Source: Nemertoderma westbladi
Lineage: Eukaryota > Xenacoelomorpha > Nemertodermatida > Nemertodermatidae
Assembly (NCBI GenBank): GCA_032718475.1
Contig: JAUCBJ010003029.1
Coordinates: 1-27,625 of the forward strand
Length of the DNA: 27,625 nucleotides
Direction: 5' to 3'
Positions within the stretch are counted from its first letter, which is position 1; the number at the start of each line of letters is the position of its first letter. The position numbers and the translations under genes are program-made. The notes under the pieces are model-generated. The model ran no database searches, had not been told where the DNA came from, and worked only from the letters and a program-made list of their open reading frames with translations. Positions 18,765 through 27,545 of this stretch are shown in pieces.

Positions 18765-19518
18765 TTACCCCACCCTACCGAACTGCGCCAACACCCCAGG
18801 GTCTGAGTCCGCGTTCGCCAACCGGATCGATGAGTCGGTGACTGCCTCCCGCACCGGTCGCCTAGCAGCCGAACGGTACCCGCGTAAACACATTAATGAC
18901 GACCTGAGGAGGGAGAAAGAGAAACTGATTCGCCGACGTACCCATGAGACGCACTCTGGATAGGGAACCTGCCGTTTGTCGGACAACTTCACCGCCAGTC
19001 GTTTGACAAACTGATGGGCAGCTGGTGCCATTCAGCCGAAAGCAGAGAAAATTAAGGGAGTGAAGGTGGAGTGTTCCACCTCGCGTAATCTCTCCTCGTA
19101 TTTCCGGCACTTCCTCGCCTCGTGGTGGAGATGGGCGGCGTCAATCGACATCGCCGCGTTGGTGTCCGCCAGCGGGTTGAACACCGACACATCGATAAAC
19201 ATTTTCTGGTAGCGATTGCCCCAGAATCCGCTCACCGACACGTCGAGCCGCGCCAGCTGGTCCGTCGAGGTGGAGCGGAGGGAGAAAGACTCCCCCGTTA
19301 GTGGCTGGAGCATCGGTTCGACTGCCACACTGTGGGCCACCTCGGTTAGGGTGTCGGCGACGAAATCGCGGATCTCGTTGTGTCTTATGGAGGGGAAACC
19401 GTTCTGTCGTGGGACACGACAGAACGTGGGTTGCAGAAAATCGGGACCCACAAACACAACGAGATGGTAGGTTCTTCGGCAACCAACCGTAGCGGAGACA
19501 AACAGCATCCCTAAACTC
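18765..19518 (-). pseudogene. CCHC knuckle and restriction-like endonuclease domain of the retrotransposon
   Basis: After the stop at 19519-19521 the RT frame continues with EFRDAVCLRYGWLPKN and the knuckle CVCGSRFSATHVLSC (C-X1-C-X7-H-X3-C, about 19414-19458). A shift near 19405 moves to a frame with GFPSIRHNEIRDFVADTL, EPMLQPLTGESF, ARLDVSVSGFW, MFIDVSVFNP, KCRKYEERLREVE and FTPLIFSAFG. A TGA (19032-19034) stands where the family normally has Gly. The same frame goes on with MAPAAHQFVKRLAVKLSDKR and RISFSFSLLRSSLMCLRGYR, to a stop at 18765. In this family the nuclease nicks the target DNA. The RLD, the later DV and the KCRKY lysine are in the positions expected for the catalytic Asp/Asp/Lys of this fold. 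This assignment is from pattern only. Confidence 0.8.
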
Positions 19519-20740
19519 TCATTTGGACAGGTGAGTGTCATGCAGGGTGAGTGGTTTGGTGTTTAACCACACAGACGCACCTTTTTCAGTAGTTAGTATA
19601 ACCAAATTATGTTGGTCAGAACTTAATAGGTCGTAAACCTCCTCCTTTTTAGCTTTCGCTACAACTGATGAAGAGGTGGCTACTAACTTGGCTATGTGTG
19701 TCTGCTCCTCTCTCACCACTGCCATAGACTCACCTTCCAAGGAGGCAAATGGTTCGCAAATCCTCCGGGAATATTCGTACTGGGGCTGTAGATCAGCTGG
19801 TACGGGGATCCCTAGCCCACCATTGCGAACCGGGAGCGACATCAGTTGCCGTTCTACCGGTGTTATTGCTGGGCGGTCAAATATCCGGCACAGACACCTC
19901 CCTACGGACTCCTCCAGACCACCAAATCTGTCAGTGGCTCCAGGGACAACGTGCGCCAGAAACCGCCACCGACAGGACAGACCGAATGCCAGTCCGGCAT
20001 ATGCGCAATGTGGATCAACAGCGGCGATGGTAGCGAGTCGTTCCACGTCTGCGGCGAACTCCTCGACTTTTTGTTCGATGAAGTTGTTACGGAACTCCTC
20101 GGTGCCGATAACACCTCCCAGGAGTTTGTTTCCAACTGAGTCGACTGTAAAATTGGTGTCCGCGAACATTATCTTTGCTTCCTGGAGTTTTTCCGGTTTT
20201 ACAACAAGGGAGCATTTTGTCGGGTAGTAACCGTAGAGAGGCCCCCTAGCGGAAACAATGTCCCAGAACTTCCGGAGTTCGACAAGTTTGCCTGCCGCAT
20301 TGCCGTCATCTGCGTACCATTTCTGTACGACGCTACAGCCATGACTCAGTTCCAATAGTATAGGGATCAGCCCGCAGCCAAACATCGGCATTGCTGCCGG
20401 ATCACCCTGAGTCGACCCTTCCTCGGAGAACAGAGACTCTCCACCGACAAATAAACACGACGGCTGGTCATAACAATTTGCCACGATTGTATAGAGTGCC
20501 GGGCAGACCTGCCGGATGTTATGCAGCGCCGCCTGCCGGTTCAGCGAATTGAAAGCATTGGTAGCATCGATCTGTAGAACTGCATCACAGTCGGCGGTGA
20601 TGAAGGCATCGTTTAGGGTGTGGATGGCGGATTCAATACCCGATTTCTGCCCCAAACACATCTGAACCGAGCCGCCCACCTCCTGCAGATCTTCTCGGAT
20701 GCAAGTCATTGCAGCTTTCCCGACTACCGAACTGACTGAT
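19519..20740 (-). pseudogene. Reverse transcriptase domain of the retrotransposon
   Basis: This frame contains VVGKAAMTCIREDLQEVGG, IDATNAFNSLNRQAALHNI (motif A, first catalytic Asp, about 20548-20571), EEGSTQGDPAAMPMF (motif B), WYADDGNAAG (motif C, catalytic Asp pair, 20305-20316) and GYYPTKCSLVVKP (motif D). A thumb-like region follows, with the conserved PVRNGGLGIPVP. It copies the element RNA into DNA at the nicked target. Both catalytic Asp motifs are intact. The fingers segment that should lie between SQTVGIS (previous frame) and VVGKA is missing, roughly 35-40 residues by comparison with what I remember of the family, so the enzyme would not fold normally. The frame ends at TGA 19519-19521. 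Confidence 0.85.
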
Positions 20741-21590
20741 CCCGACTGTCTGCGACACGAGTTTACCCAAGTCGGCAATTCGATCACAGAGATCCGTTGA
20801 CTGGTTCTGGAACTTCGTTAGCAGGTGTTTCCATCCCTGGACGTCTAAACCCGAGGGACCCGCAGCATTTCCCCGCATTCGTAGAAGACTGGACAGTATG
20901 AGCTGTCCATTTAAACGTTCATATACGATGCTGTGGAACTCCGGTGCTCCCTCAAACTTGTCCAAGAGAATCGACTTATCGGCGGGTTTAGCAACCGGGT
21001 GTTTCTCCCGCAATACATCACGCACCACCTTAGTGTTCCCAACTTTGTCAATGAAGGTGTCGTCCAACTTCAGCGGTTTCCCACGATTTAAGTCACTCAG
21101 ACACCGCGTTGCCGCTGAAACGTTTCCAGTCAACATATAACGCACAAACGTTTTCTGCAATGCGATGTTCTGCGATTCTCCCCGAAAACGTTGTTTAGAG
21201 AGGTGGGACTGGATCGCCCTTTCTTCAACCAAGAGTTCGTTGAAATCGGCCTGTTTCCAACTTCGTAACCGGCGTTCTAGAACACTCCTGTGTGTTCCCG
21301 TTGTAGAGGTGCGGCTGGGTTTTTGCAGCAACAGAGACGGTGCGACAAACAACGCCGTGAGCGCGAGCGGTTGTAGTATGCTACCCGTAGTAACCAGCTC
21401 GATGAGGTGTGATAACCCAGCAACGAAATCGCGTCCAACTGCCCCCTGGGGAACAAGGAACAGGTTGGGTCGCCAGTGAACCACAATATCGTACGCGTTG
21501 TTTATAGCCTCCTTTAACTGCTCAATAGATATCCGGATGCTGCCCCAAGGGACGAGGTGAGCCCAGGATTTGGCAACAGTGGGCTGTGTA
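20740..21590 (-). pseudogene. Conserved region upstream of RT in the retrotransposon
   Basis: After the minisatellite the frame reads AHLVPWGSIRISIEQL, NAYDIVVHWRPNLFLVPQGA, GRDFVAGLSHLIEL, LLLQKPSRTS, LERRLRSWKQADFNELLVEE, RAIQSHL, DVLREKHPVAKP and RMRGNAAGPSGLDVQGWKHL. 'IVxWRxNxFxVPxGxxGxxF' and 'AAGPSGLDxxGW' are hallmarks of the N-terminal extension of the RT in this family. The frame is the same as that of the N-terminal finger, but not that of the linker directly before the array nor that of the RT palm. It breaks near 20740 in SQTVGIS. Confidence 0.8.
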
Positions 21591-21593
21591 GTG

Positions 21594-23085
21594 TACCAGG
21601 GGGACCAGTAACAGAAGGACCCGTGACTGAGGGACCCACGACTGAAGGACCCGTGACTAAAGGACCCATGACTGAAAGACCCTTTACTGGCGGACCCGTG
21701 ACGGAAGGACCCATGACTGAAGGACTGGTGACTGAAGAACCCGTGACAGAAGGACATGTGACAGAAGGACCTGATACAAGAGGACCCGTGACAATAGGAC
21801 CCATGACCGAAGAAGCCGTGACAGAAGGACCCGAGACTGAAGGACCCGTGACTAAAGGACCCGTGACTGAAGGACCCATAATAGAGGGACCCGTTACGGA
21901 AGGAACCGTGACTGATGGACCCGTGACCGGAAGACCCATGACTGAAGGACCCGAGACTGAATGACCCTTTACAGAAGGACCCATGACTGAAGGACCCGTG
22001 ACTGAAAGACACGTTACGGAAGAACCCATAACTGAAGGACCCATTACTGAAGGACCCGTGACGGTAGGACCCGTGACTGAAGGACCCATGACTGAATGAC
22101 CCGTTACTGAAGGACCCGTGACGGTAGGACCCGTGACTGAAGGACCCATGACTGAAGGACCCGTGACAGAGAGACAAGTGACAGAAGGACCTGTGACAGG
22201 AGGACCCGTGACAAGAGGACCCATGACTGAAGGACTCGTGACAGAAGGACCCGTGACAGAAGGACCAATGACTGAAGGACCCGTGACTGAAGGACCCATG
22301 ACTGAAGGACCCGTTACGGTAGGACCCGTGACTGACGGAGCCATGTCTGAAGGACCCATGACTGAAGGACCCATGACTGAAGGACCCATGACTGAAGGAC
22401 CCATGACTGAAGGACCCGTTAATGAAGGACCCGTGACCGTATGACCCGTGACTGAAGGACCCATGACTGAAGGACCCGTGACAGAAAGACAAGTCACAGA
22501 AGGACCTGTGACAGGAGGACCCGTGACAGTTGGACCCGTGACTGAAGGACCCATGACTGAAGGACCCATGACTGAAGGACCCGTGACAGAAAGACAAGTG
22601 ACAGAAGGATCCATGACTGAAGGACCCGTGACAAGAGGACCCATGACTGAAGGACCCGTGACCGAAGGAACCATGACTGAAGGACCCGTGACAGAAAGAC
22701 AAGTGACGGAAGGACCTGTGACAGGAGGACCCGTGACGATAGGACCCGTGACTGAAGGACCCGTGACAGAAAGACAAGTGACAGATGGACCCATGACTGA
22801 AGGACCGGTGACAAGAGGACCCATGACTGAAGGACCCGTGACAGAAGGACCCGTGACGGTAGGACCCGTGACTGAAGGACCCACGACTGAAGGACCCGTG
22901 ACAGAAAGACAAGTGACAGAAGGACCTGTGACAGAAGGACCCATGACAAGAGGACCCATGAACGAAGAACCCGTGACAGAAAGACCCGTGTCAGAAGGAC
23001 AAGTGACCGAAGGACCCGTGACATGAGGACCCTTGACAGGAGGACCCGTGACAGGAGGACCCGTGACAGAGAGACCCGTAGCAGC
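21594..23085 (-). repeat. 15-bp in-phase minisatellite inside the retrotransposon ORF
   Basis: About 99 units of GGACCCATGACTGAA (plus strand) run with no insertion or deletion: the GGACCC word stays at the same position in every 60-base line from 21601 to 23040, despite many substitutions. On the minus strand all three frames stay open: a (S/P)V(T/M)GP pentapeptide, SFSHG and VLQSW. The first is in frame with the N-terminal linker; the second is in frame with the RT-proximal region. On the plus strand long TEGPV-type frames are also open. The array replaces what should be a short linker. Confidence 0.95.
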
Positions 23086-23094
23086 TCGACCACC

Positions 23095-23551
23095 CTGTCC
23101 ATTCACCTCACCACGTACCCGACTTAAAATTTCCCTCGCCCTAGTTCGCGCTTCCCCTGGAGATAACTCACCGAAAGTATAAACGGGAGTTGCCGAACCC
23201 CTAGAAGGACTACATAACTGGGAGATATCCTGTGGGGCATCTAGCTGAGGCGCCACACTTAATAGTGGTGTTTCAGTTAAAGTGGTGTCGAAATCCACCA
23301 ACGTATCATGCCACTGAAATTCCTCATCCGATATCGTACCGCCGCTGTCCGTTGGCTGTGAGTGTGAAGCTACGACTGTGGTAGCCGGACTGTCCGGGAG
23401 AGGCACCGGTTGTGAGGAAAACGTGCCTCCTCCATTCGCGCAGTTTCCTTCCCGGAGCGCAGTTTGTGCATCGTCGATTACGTTTAACACAAACACATCT
23501 CGTGCAGCGGGGAGCCGATTTGGAGTTGCTGCAGCCGCAGCAAGCCACCAT
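23095..23551 (-). pseudogene. N-terminal Cys-rich finger and linker of the retrotransposon
   Basis: The ATG at 23551 opens CCGCSNSKSAPRCTRCVCVK and RNRRCTNCAPG. A frameshift near 23450 moves to a frame reading EGNCANGG, SSQPVPLPDSPATT, EEFQWHDTLVDFDTTL and LSPGEARTRAREILSRV, then enters the minisatellite. The spacing CxC...CxxCxC...C..C...(shift)...C.N matches a Cys-rich motif that precedes RT in related animal elements, probably a zinc- and nucleic-acid-binding module. The start is chosen because the Cys motif follows the ATG at once. Without the shift the finger frame ends at a stop near 23324. Confidence 0.7.
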
Positions 23552-23599
23552 TATTGGAAGTGTGGTTTCGGGTTTTGGGTTTTTTTTCCCTACCCGAGT

Positions 23600-23828
23600 T
23601 TAATCAATTGTGTTGGCGCCAAGCTGTCTGGCTGTCTGATAGGTGGTGCAGTACAGGGTAGCAACAAGGTGCAGTCAGAGCAGTACAGCAGTACTACAGT
23701 AAGGTAGCTAAACTAGTATACAATGTATACAATGTATATCTACTTACCACTTATACCTACTGACTGACTATAGTATGAGTACAGTAAATATTAGTGGTGG
23801 GTATATTTTAGTTAGTTATTTATATAGG
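23600..23828. other. Spacer upstream of the retrotransposon
   Basis: It contains TACAATGTATACAATGTATA and CAGTACAG words. The retrotransposon 5' end probably lies near its left edge, but I cannot place it. Confidence 0.4.
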
Positions 23829-24575
23829 TGGTGGCCGGTGGGTGTGAGTGGGTAGGAAAGTAATGAGGTGGGTGCGTGTGGGTAGGATAGGAAGGTAATA
23901 TGGTGGGTGTGAGTGGGTAGGGAGTTAATGAGGTGGGTGTGAGTGGGTATGAAGGTAATATGGTGAGTGTGAGTGGGTAGCAAGGTACTATGGTGGGTGT
24001 GAGTGGGTAGGAAGGTAATATGGTGGGTGTGAGTGGGTAGGAAGGTAATATGGTGGGTGTGAGTGGGTAGGGTGGTAATGAGGTGGGTGTGAGTGGGTAG
24101 GAAGGTAACGAAGTGGGTGTGAGTGGGTAGGAAGGTAATGAAGTGGGTGTAAGTGGGTAGGAAGGTAATGAAGTGGGTGTGAGTGGGAATGAAGGTAATA
24201 TGGTGGGTGTGAGTGGGTAGGAAGGTAATATGGTGGGTGTGAGTGGGTAGGAAGGTAATATGGTGGGTGTGAGTGGGTAGGAAGGTAATGAGGTGGGTGT
24301 GAGTGGGTAGGAAGGTAATATAGTGGGTGTGAGTGGGTAGGGTGGTAATGAGGTGGGTGTGAGTGGGTAGGGTGGTAATGAGGTGGGTGTGAGTGGGTAG
24401 GAAGGTAATGACGTGGGTGTGAGTGGGTAGGAAGTTATATAGTGGGTGTGAGTGGGTAGGAAGGTAATGAGGTGGGTGTGAGTGGGTAGGAAGGTAATGA
24501 AGTGGGTGTGAGTGGGTAGGGAGGTAATATAGTGGGAGTGAGTGGTTAGGAAGGTACTATGGTGGGTGTGAGTGG
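23829..24575 (+). repeat. 30-bp G-rich minisatellite
   Basis: About 25 units of GTGGGTGTGAGTGGGTAGGA followed by AGGTAATATG. Phase is kept to about 24430, then shifts once. Variants alternate TAATATG, TAATGAG and TAATGAA. The G-rich strand has closely spaced GG/GGG tracts and could form quadruplexes. The 269-codon minus-strand frame (YPLTPTSLPS) is a by-product of the period. Confidence 0.95.
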
Positions 24576-24779
24576 TGCTATTGCGCACTCTGAGTACCAC
24601 CAATGACAAGAAAATGGCCAAATTGACCCATTAGGTTTATTATATTTAGATTTTATTTATATTATATTTGGTTTATTATTGGTTACATTATATAATAATG
24701 TTTTTTCTTTATTATAGTATCAACAAACACCGTCAATTTCAATCATAATGTCATGGATCTAAGCGATGTAAAAAGCGAC

Positions 24780-25078
24780 GCGTAAGTGCTTGTGTGGTGT
24801 AGTTATTTGAAATTGGCGTCTGTTATTGTTACAGTACGTGTCTAGCACGTCATTTGACGTGCTTGTGTGGTGTTCCAGTGTAGTATTTGACGTCTGATGA
24901 CGTAATTGACACGTGTCTAACAAGTCATTTGACGTAAACTGTAGCACGTCATGGTTTGACGTGCTCAAACACGTGTTTAACACTTCCAAAATACACGTGG
25001 CCAAGACGTCATTTTCAACACGTTGACGTCAAATAATTACGTCGTTGGTCGTATCCACGTGTTTTTGACGTGTTGATG
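24780..25078. repeat. ACGT-rich subterminal array
   Basis: Irregular repeats of TAGCACGTCATTTGACGTGC, GACGTAATTGACACGTGTC and TTGACGTGCTCAAACACGTG. It mirrors the array at 16705-17056 and ends at the CCCTATAAGCAT inverted repeat. CRE-like TGACGT words abound by composition, so promoter function should not be inferred. Confidence 0.75.
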
Positions 25079-25085
25079 CTTATAG

Positions 25086-25283
25086 GGAAGACACAAACAA
25101 ACAATTGATAAAAGTAGAACCGACAGCGAAACTAAACCATTTCCACATTGTCCAACCTGCCAGCACGAATATTTTTGCTACTCATGTGTCGGGAATTCTA
25201 CCGACAGACCTTACTGCCTTGGACCAATAGTATGTAGCGTTTGCACGGGTGTAAACACTACGCCGACAACCGGCAACCACTGA
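25086..25283 (+). CDS. Short Cys-rich open frame, possible zinc-finger remnant
   Basis: The frame is open from 25086 (after TAG at 25083-25085) to TGA at 25281-25283 and has no ATG. It reads KPFPHCPTCQHEYFCYSC, then GNSTDRPYCLGPIVCSVCTG. Seven Cys occur as three CX2C pairs plus one (C-X2-C-X5-C-X2-C-X9-C-X5-C-X2-C), a spacing unlikely by chance and typical of zinc-binding modules. I cannot name the family. It begins one base inside the edge of the candidate 16693-25087 unit, so it may be a relic of an interrupted older element or an exon fragment. An AG just upstream (TTATAG) could act as a weak splice acceptor. It could also be a chance frame. Confidence 0.28.
   Translation, partial: GRHKQTIDKSRTDSETKPFPHCPTCQHEYFCYSCVGNSTDRPYCLGPIVCSVCTGVNTTPTTGNH
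25237..25276 (+). repeat. Arm of an inverted repeat with 26578-26640
   Basis: GTTTGCACGGGTGTAAACAC followed by TACGCCGACAACCGG. The reverse complement, with changes and one insertion, is found at 26578-26640. Confidence 0.55.
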
Positions 25284-26062
25284 CGACAACAGCAAATATG
25301 AAAATGAAACCTGAGTTCACAACTCTCGTTTATTGTTTTGGCAGTTTTGGTTAGACTAACTGTTCGCGCTTTTAGACCTTTAGCAGTTTAACCTGCCAAT
25401 TTTAGTTGTCTTTTTGTTTATAAATCGACTTTAGCCTAGATCAATTATTTAATGTACTGAAGTTACATCCGCCGAAGCCAGTCTGTGCGCGACCATTCAC
25501 CCACAGTTAAGGGAGACTGGATTCGGATGCTTTGATAGTGATTGCGGTGTAGACCTACTGTATTATTCGATTGATCGTTAATATATAATCTCTGACAATA
25601 TATTTACTTTCGGGGAAATATTAACAGTTCCTTTAGGACGTGGCGCTTTAAGTATAAAAACAGAGTTATGACTTATACTAATCACAACAAGATGGCCACA
25701 TGAGTTTCGTAAAAAGCGCATTCTTTAGGAGATGCTTTATTAACCTTCACACTACTTCACACGGCTTCACACTACTTCACACTACTTCACACTGATCTGC
25801 CGACCGTCACTGAATTTGATCATATATAAGGAGGATCGCAACTGACACATGTAGGGATTATGAAATAGCATTTAATTCACACAAAAAACCACTATAATGT
25901 AAGTCGCAGTTGCTACCGGTAAACCTGTTCCTCTAACCTTCAGTCATCAAGAAGATTGGGGGTTTTATGATTATTCATCGGTATTCTCCAAATATATCAG
26001 CAATATACAATTAACATAACACCAATTAATAACAGAAGCAAATAATGCGGTGAACAGTCAGT
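25284..26062. other. Spacer; short repeats only
   Basis: It holds CGTTTATTGTTTTGG (25327-25341, a piece of the ~68-bp module, inverted) and an 11-bp tandem CTTCACACTAC (25745-25793, about four copies). No gene recognised. Confidence 0.5.
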
Positions 26063-26420
26063 ATGTGTTACTTATGCAGTGTTCCATGTGCAGCAATGCA
26101 TGAATTGCGGTGTGATGCTGTAGTTGAATCGTTAATAGTTTTACGTTCTTGTAATCAAAGCCATCAGATGAGATGTTTAGGCCAAAGTCTGAAACTTCTA
26201 CACAGAAGTACAGAAGAATTCCAAGCCGGTGTTCTGAGGCTCAGAATGGTAAACAAAGACCGTAATGCATTGCGCGGGTTTCCTGTAGGCCCTTGTCCAA
26301 CATAAAATGAAAATCGCTCTGATTGGCTGAGCTAGGCAGAACAAAGAAAGGTTTCACGTTTACAGTAAATCAGCTGACAGATTTCGTCATCTGAGCTCCA
26401 GTCTTTTAGAGTATTAGGCG
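26063..26420. other. Spacer without recognisable gene
   Basis: The 80-codon plus-strand frame at 26063-26305 shows no recognisable domain, and no promoter or splice signal supports it. I leave it unannotated. Confidence 0.45.
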
Positions 26421-26502
26421 CATTGCGGCAAAAATGACTTGTTACGTCCTCTAAAGCACCTACACGGTACATTGCGGGGAAAAATGACTTGTTATGTCCG
26501 CA
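26421..26502 (+). repeat. Direct repeat of ~30 bp
   Basis: ATTGCGGCAAAAATGACTTG, TTACGTCC (26422) recurs as ATTGCGGGGAAAAATGACTT, GTTATGTCC (26471), about 50 bases later. Confidence 0.75.
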
Positions 26503-26525
26503 AAAGCTTTTACACTAACCTTCAA

Positions 26526-26556
26526 CTGTAACCTGTTCATTTCCCTCAATTAATAA
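26526..26556 (-). repeat. Inverted fragment of the ~68-bp module
   Basis: CTGTAACCTGTTCATTTCCC followed by TCAATTAAT is the reverse complement of the GAGGGAAAGGAACAGGTTAC part of the tandem units at 11.83-12.17 kb. Confidence 0.65.
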
Positions 26557-26577
26557 ATAACATTAATTAGCTTTAAT

Positions 26578-26640
26578 AATGGTTGTCGGCGTGGGTTGTC
26601 TGCGTTACGGCGTAGCATTTACACCCCGTTTGCACGAAGT
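26578..26640 (-). repeat. Second arm of the inverted repeat with 25237-25276
   Basis: GGTTGTCGGCGT, then GGCGTAGCATTTACACCCCG, TTTGCACG. It matches the other arm apart from an inserted stretch (GGGTTGTCTGCGTTAC). Confidence 0.55.
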
Positions 26641-27310
26641 GGTTGGTATCATAAAAGTTGTGTGGATAAAACGGAAACGAGTTTCGGGGTGATGCACTGA
26701 TATGTGAGACCAGCATTTTGCCCACATTGAATATTACTACGTTGCAAGAACTTCAATGATATACTGTATAAAGTACAGTATGTTTATTACTAAACCAAAC
26801 TTAATTATAAATATTTCATTTACAGTACATCGTTGTGATTAAACTAATCCACTTATACTACATATGGATTTTTTTTCTTGCAAATATTATGCCTGGTATT
26901 GTACCATATAATATATGGCTTACTCGATTACTAGCTGACTAACTCTAGTAGTAACACTAACACTAACACCATTACTTTGGAATAATGGTAACCTGAACTT
27001 TTTGAAGTTAGCAATATTCCATTCTCATTGACTCTGTGTTAAACAGGATTAACGTGATTGATTGCTGCTTAGTAGCAGCCCCTAGCAGGTTTCTCCAACC
27101 ACATCACTTGTTTTATACAAAATGGAATAATGTTAACTGGAAAAGCCACGATCTAAGCACCCGTTACAGCTATATACAAGGCCATGCCATCGAGTTGACT
27201 AGGTGACTGGGGGCACGATTTTTTTTACAACAATTTGATATTTTGATATGGGAGTATGGGGAGAGTTCTATAAATTTTGATTTGCTGCAATTTGGTCAAT
27301 AGACGTACCC
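26641..27310. other. AT-rich spacer
   Basis: No coding trace, RNA gene or transposon end recognised. Confidence 0.5.
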
Positions 27311-27545
27311 AGGTAGCACAAATACGTAAATTTACGTTCATTATTCGTCCAGACGTTCTGAATTTATGTTCATATGACGTTATAATTCTCCCATAGGGCA
27401 CTATTGATGCTGAACGTTCAATAGTTCAAAGTTGGCCGTCAGAAGTACCTTAATATGAACGGTAATTGAACGTAAAAGAGACCACAGGCAATCTATGTTC
27501 AAATGACGTTTTGATCTGTGATGCACTAGACGTTCGTTTCTGGTG
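27311..27545. repeat. ACGTT-rich block, possible transposon end cut by the window
   Basis: CCCAGGTAGCACAAATACGT is followed by the palindrome ACGTAAATTTACGT (27324-27337) and scattered GACGTT/AACGTT words. It resembles in style the ACGT arrays of the 16693-25087 unit. Only one end is in view, so the assignment is open. Confidence 0.4.

Larger units (their letters stand above)
18700..23600 (-). mobile_element. Degenerate RLE-type non-LTR retrotransposon
   Basis: On the minus strand, in order: Cys-rich N-terminal finger, linker, 15-bp minisatellite, conserved pre-RT region, RT, CCHC knuckle and restriction-like endonuclease. RT followed by CX1CX7HX4C and then a PD-(D/E)xK-type nuclease is the layout of site-nicking non-LTR elements (R2/CRE/NeSL/HERO group). 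The IDATNAFN and YADD motifs and the N-terminal CXCX finger look nearest to CRE-type elements of animals, but the clade is not certain. Lesions: frameshift near 23450, frame change across the array, deletion with frameshift near 20740, stop at 19519-19521, frameshift near 19405, stop at 19032-19034. The outer limits are approximate; no poly-A tail or target duplication was recognised. Confidence 0.85.
16693..25087. mobile_element. Candidate 8.4-kb composite unit with ACGT-rich ends
   Basis: CCCTATAAGCAT at 16693 is matched exactly by its reverse complement ending at 25087. Both are followed inward within a few bases by ACGTC, and then by arrays dense in ACGT words (16705-17056 and 24780-25078). 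No target-site duplication is visible (CCAA before, AAGA after), so the limits or the interpretation may be wrong. If real, the original element was short and has been filled by the hAT-like unit at 17134-18634, the retrotransposon at about 18.7-23.6 kb and the G-rich minisatellite. No transposase is seen. Confidence 0.4.

Noticed and set aside
21557-23026. Plus-strand TEGPV-repeat frames (135, 108 and 192 codons)
   Set aside because: Antisense shadow of the 15-bp minisatellite; every frame is open because the period is a multiple of three.
23812-24621. 269-codon minus-strand YPLTPTSLPS-repeat frame
   Set aside because: Direct translation of the 30-bp minisatellite with no flanking domain, signal peptide or promoter evidence.
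24780-25078. TGACGT/ACGTCA words considered as CREB-type regulatory sites
   Set aside because: They are repeated throughout a degenerate array and at the mirrored end of the unit, so composition explains them; no gene is adjacent.
26063-26305. 80-codon plus-strand frame
   Set aside because: No recognisable domain, no upstream or splice evidence; length is within chance for this base composition.
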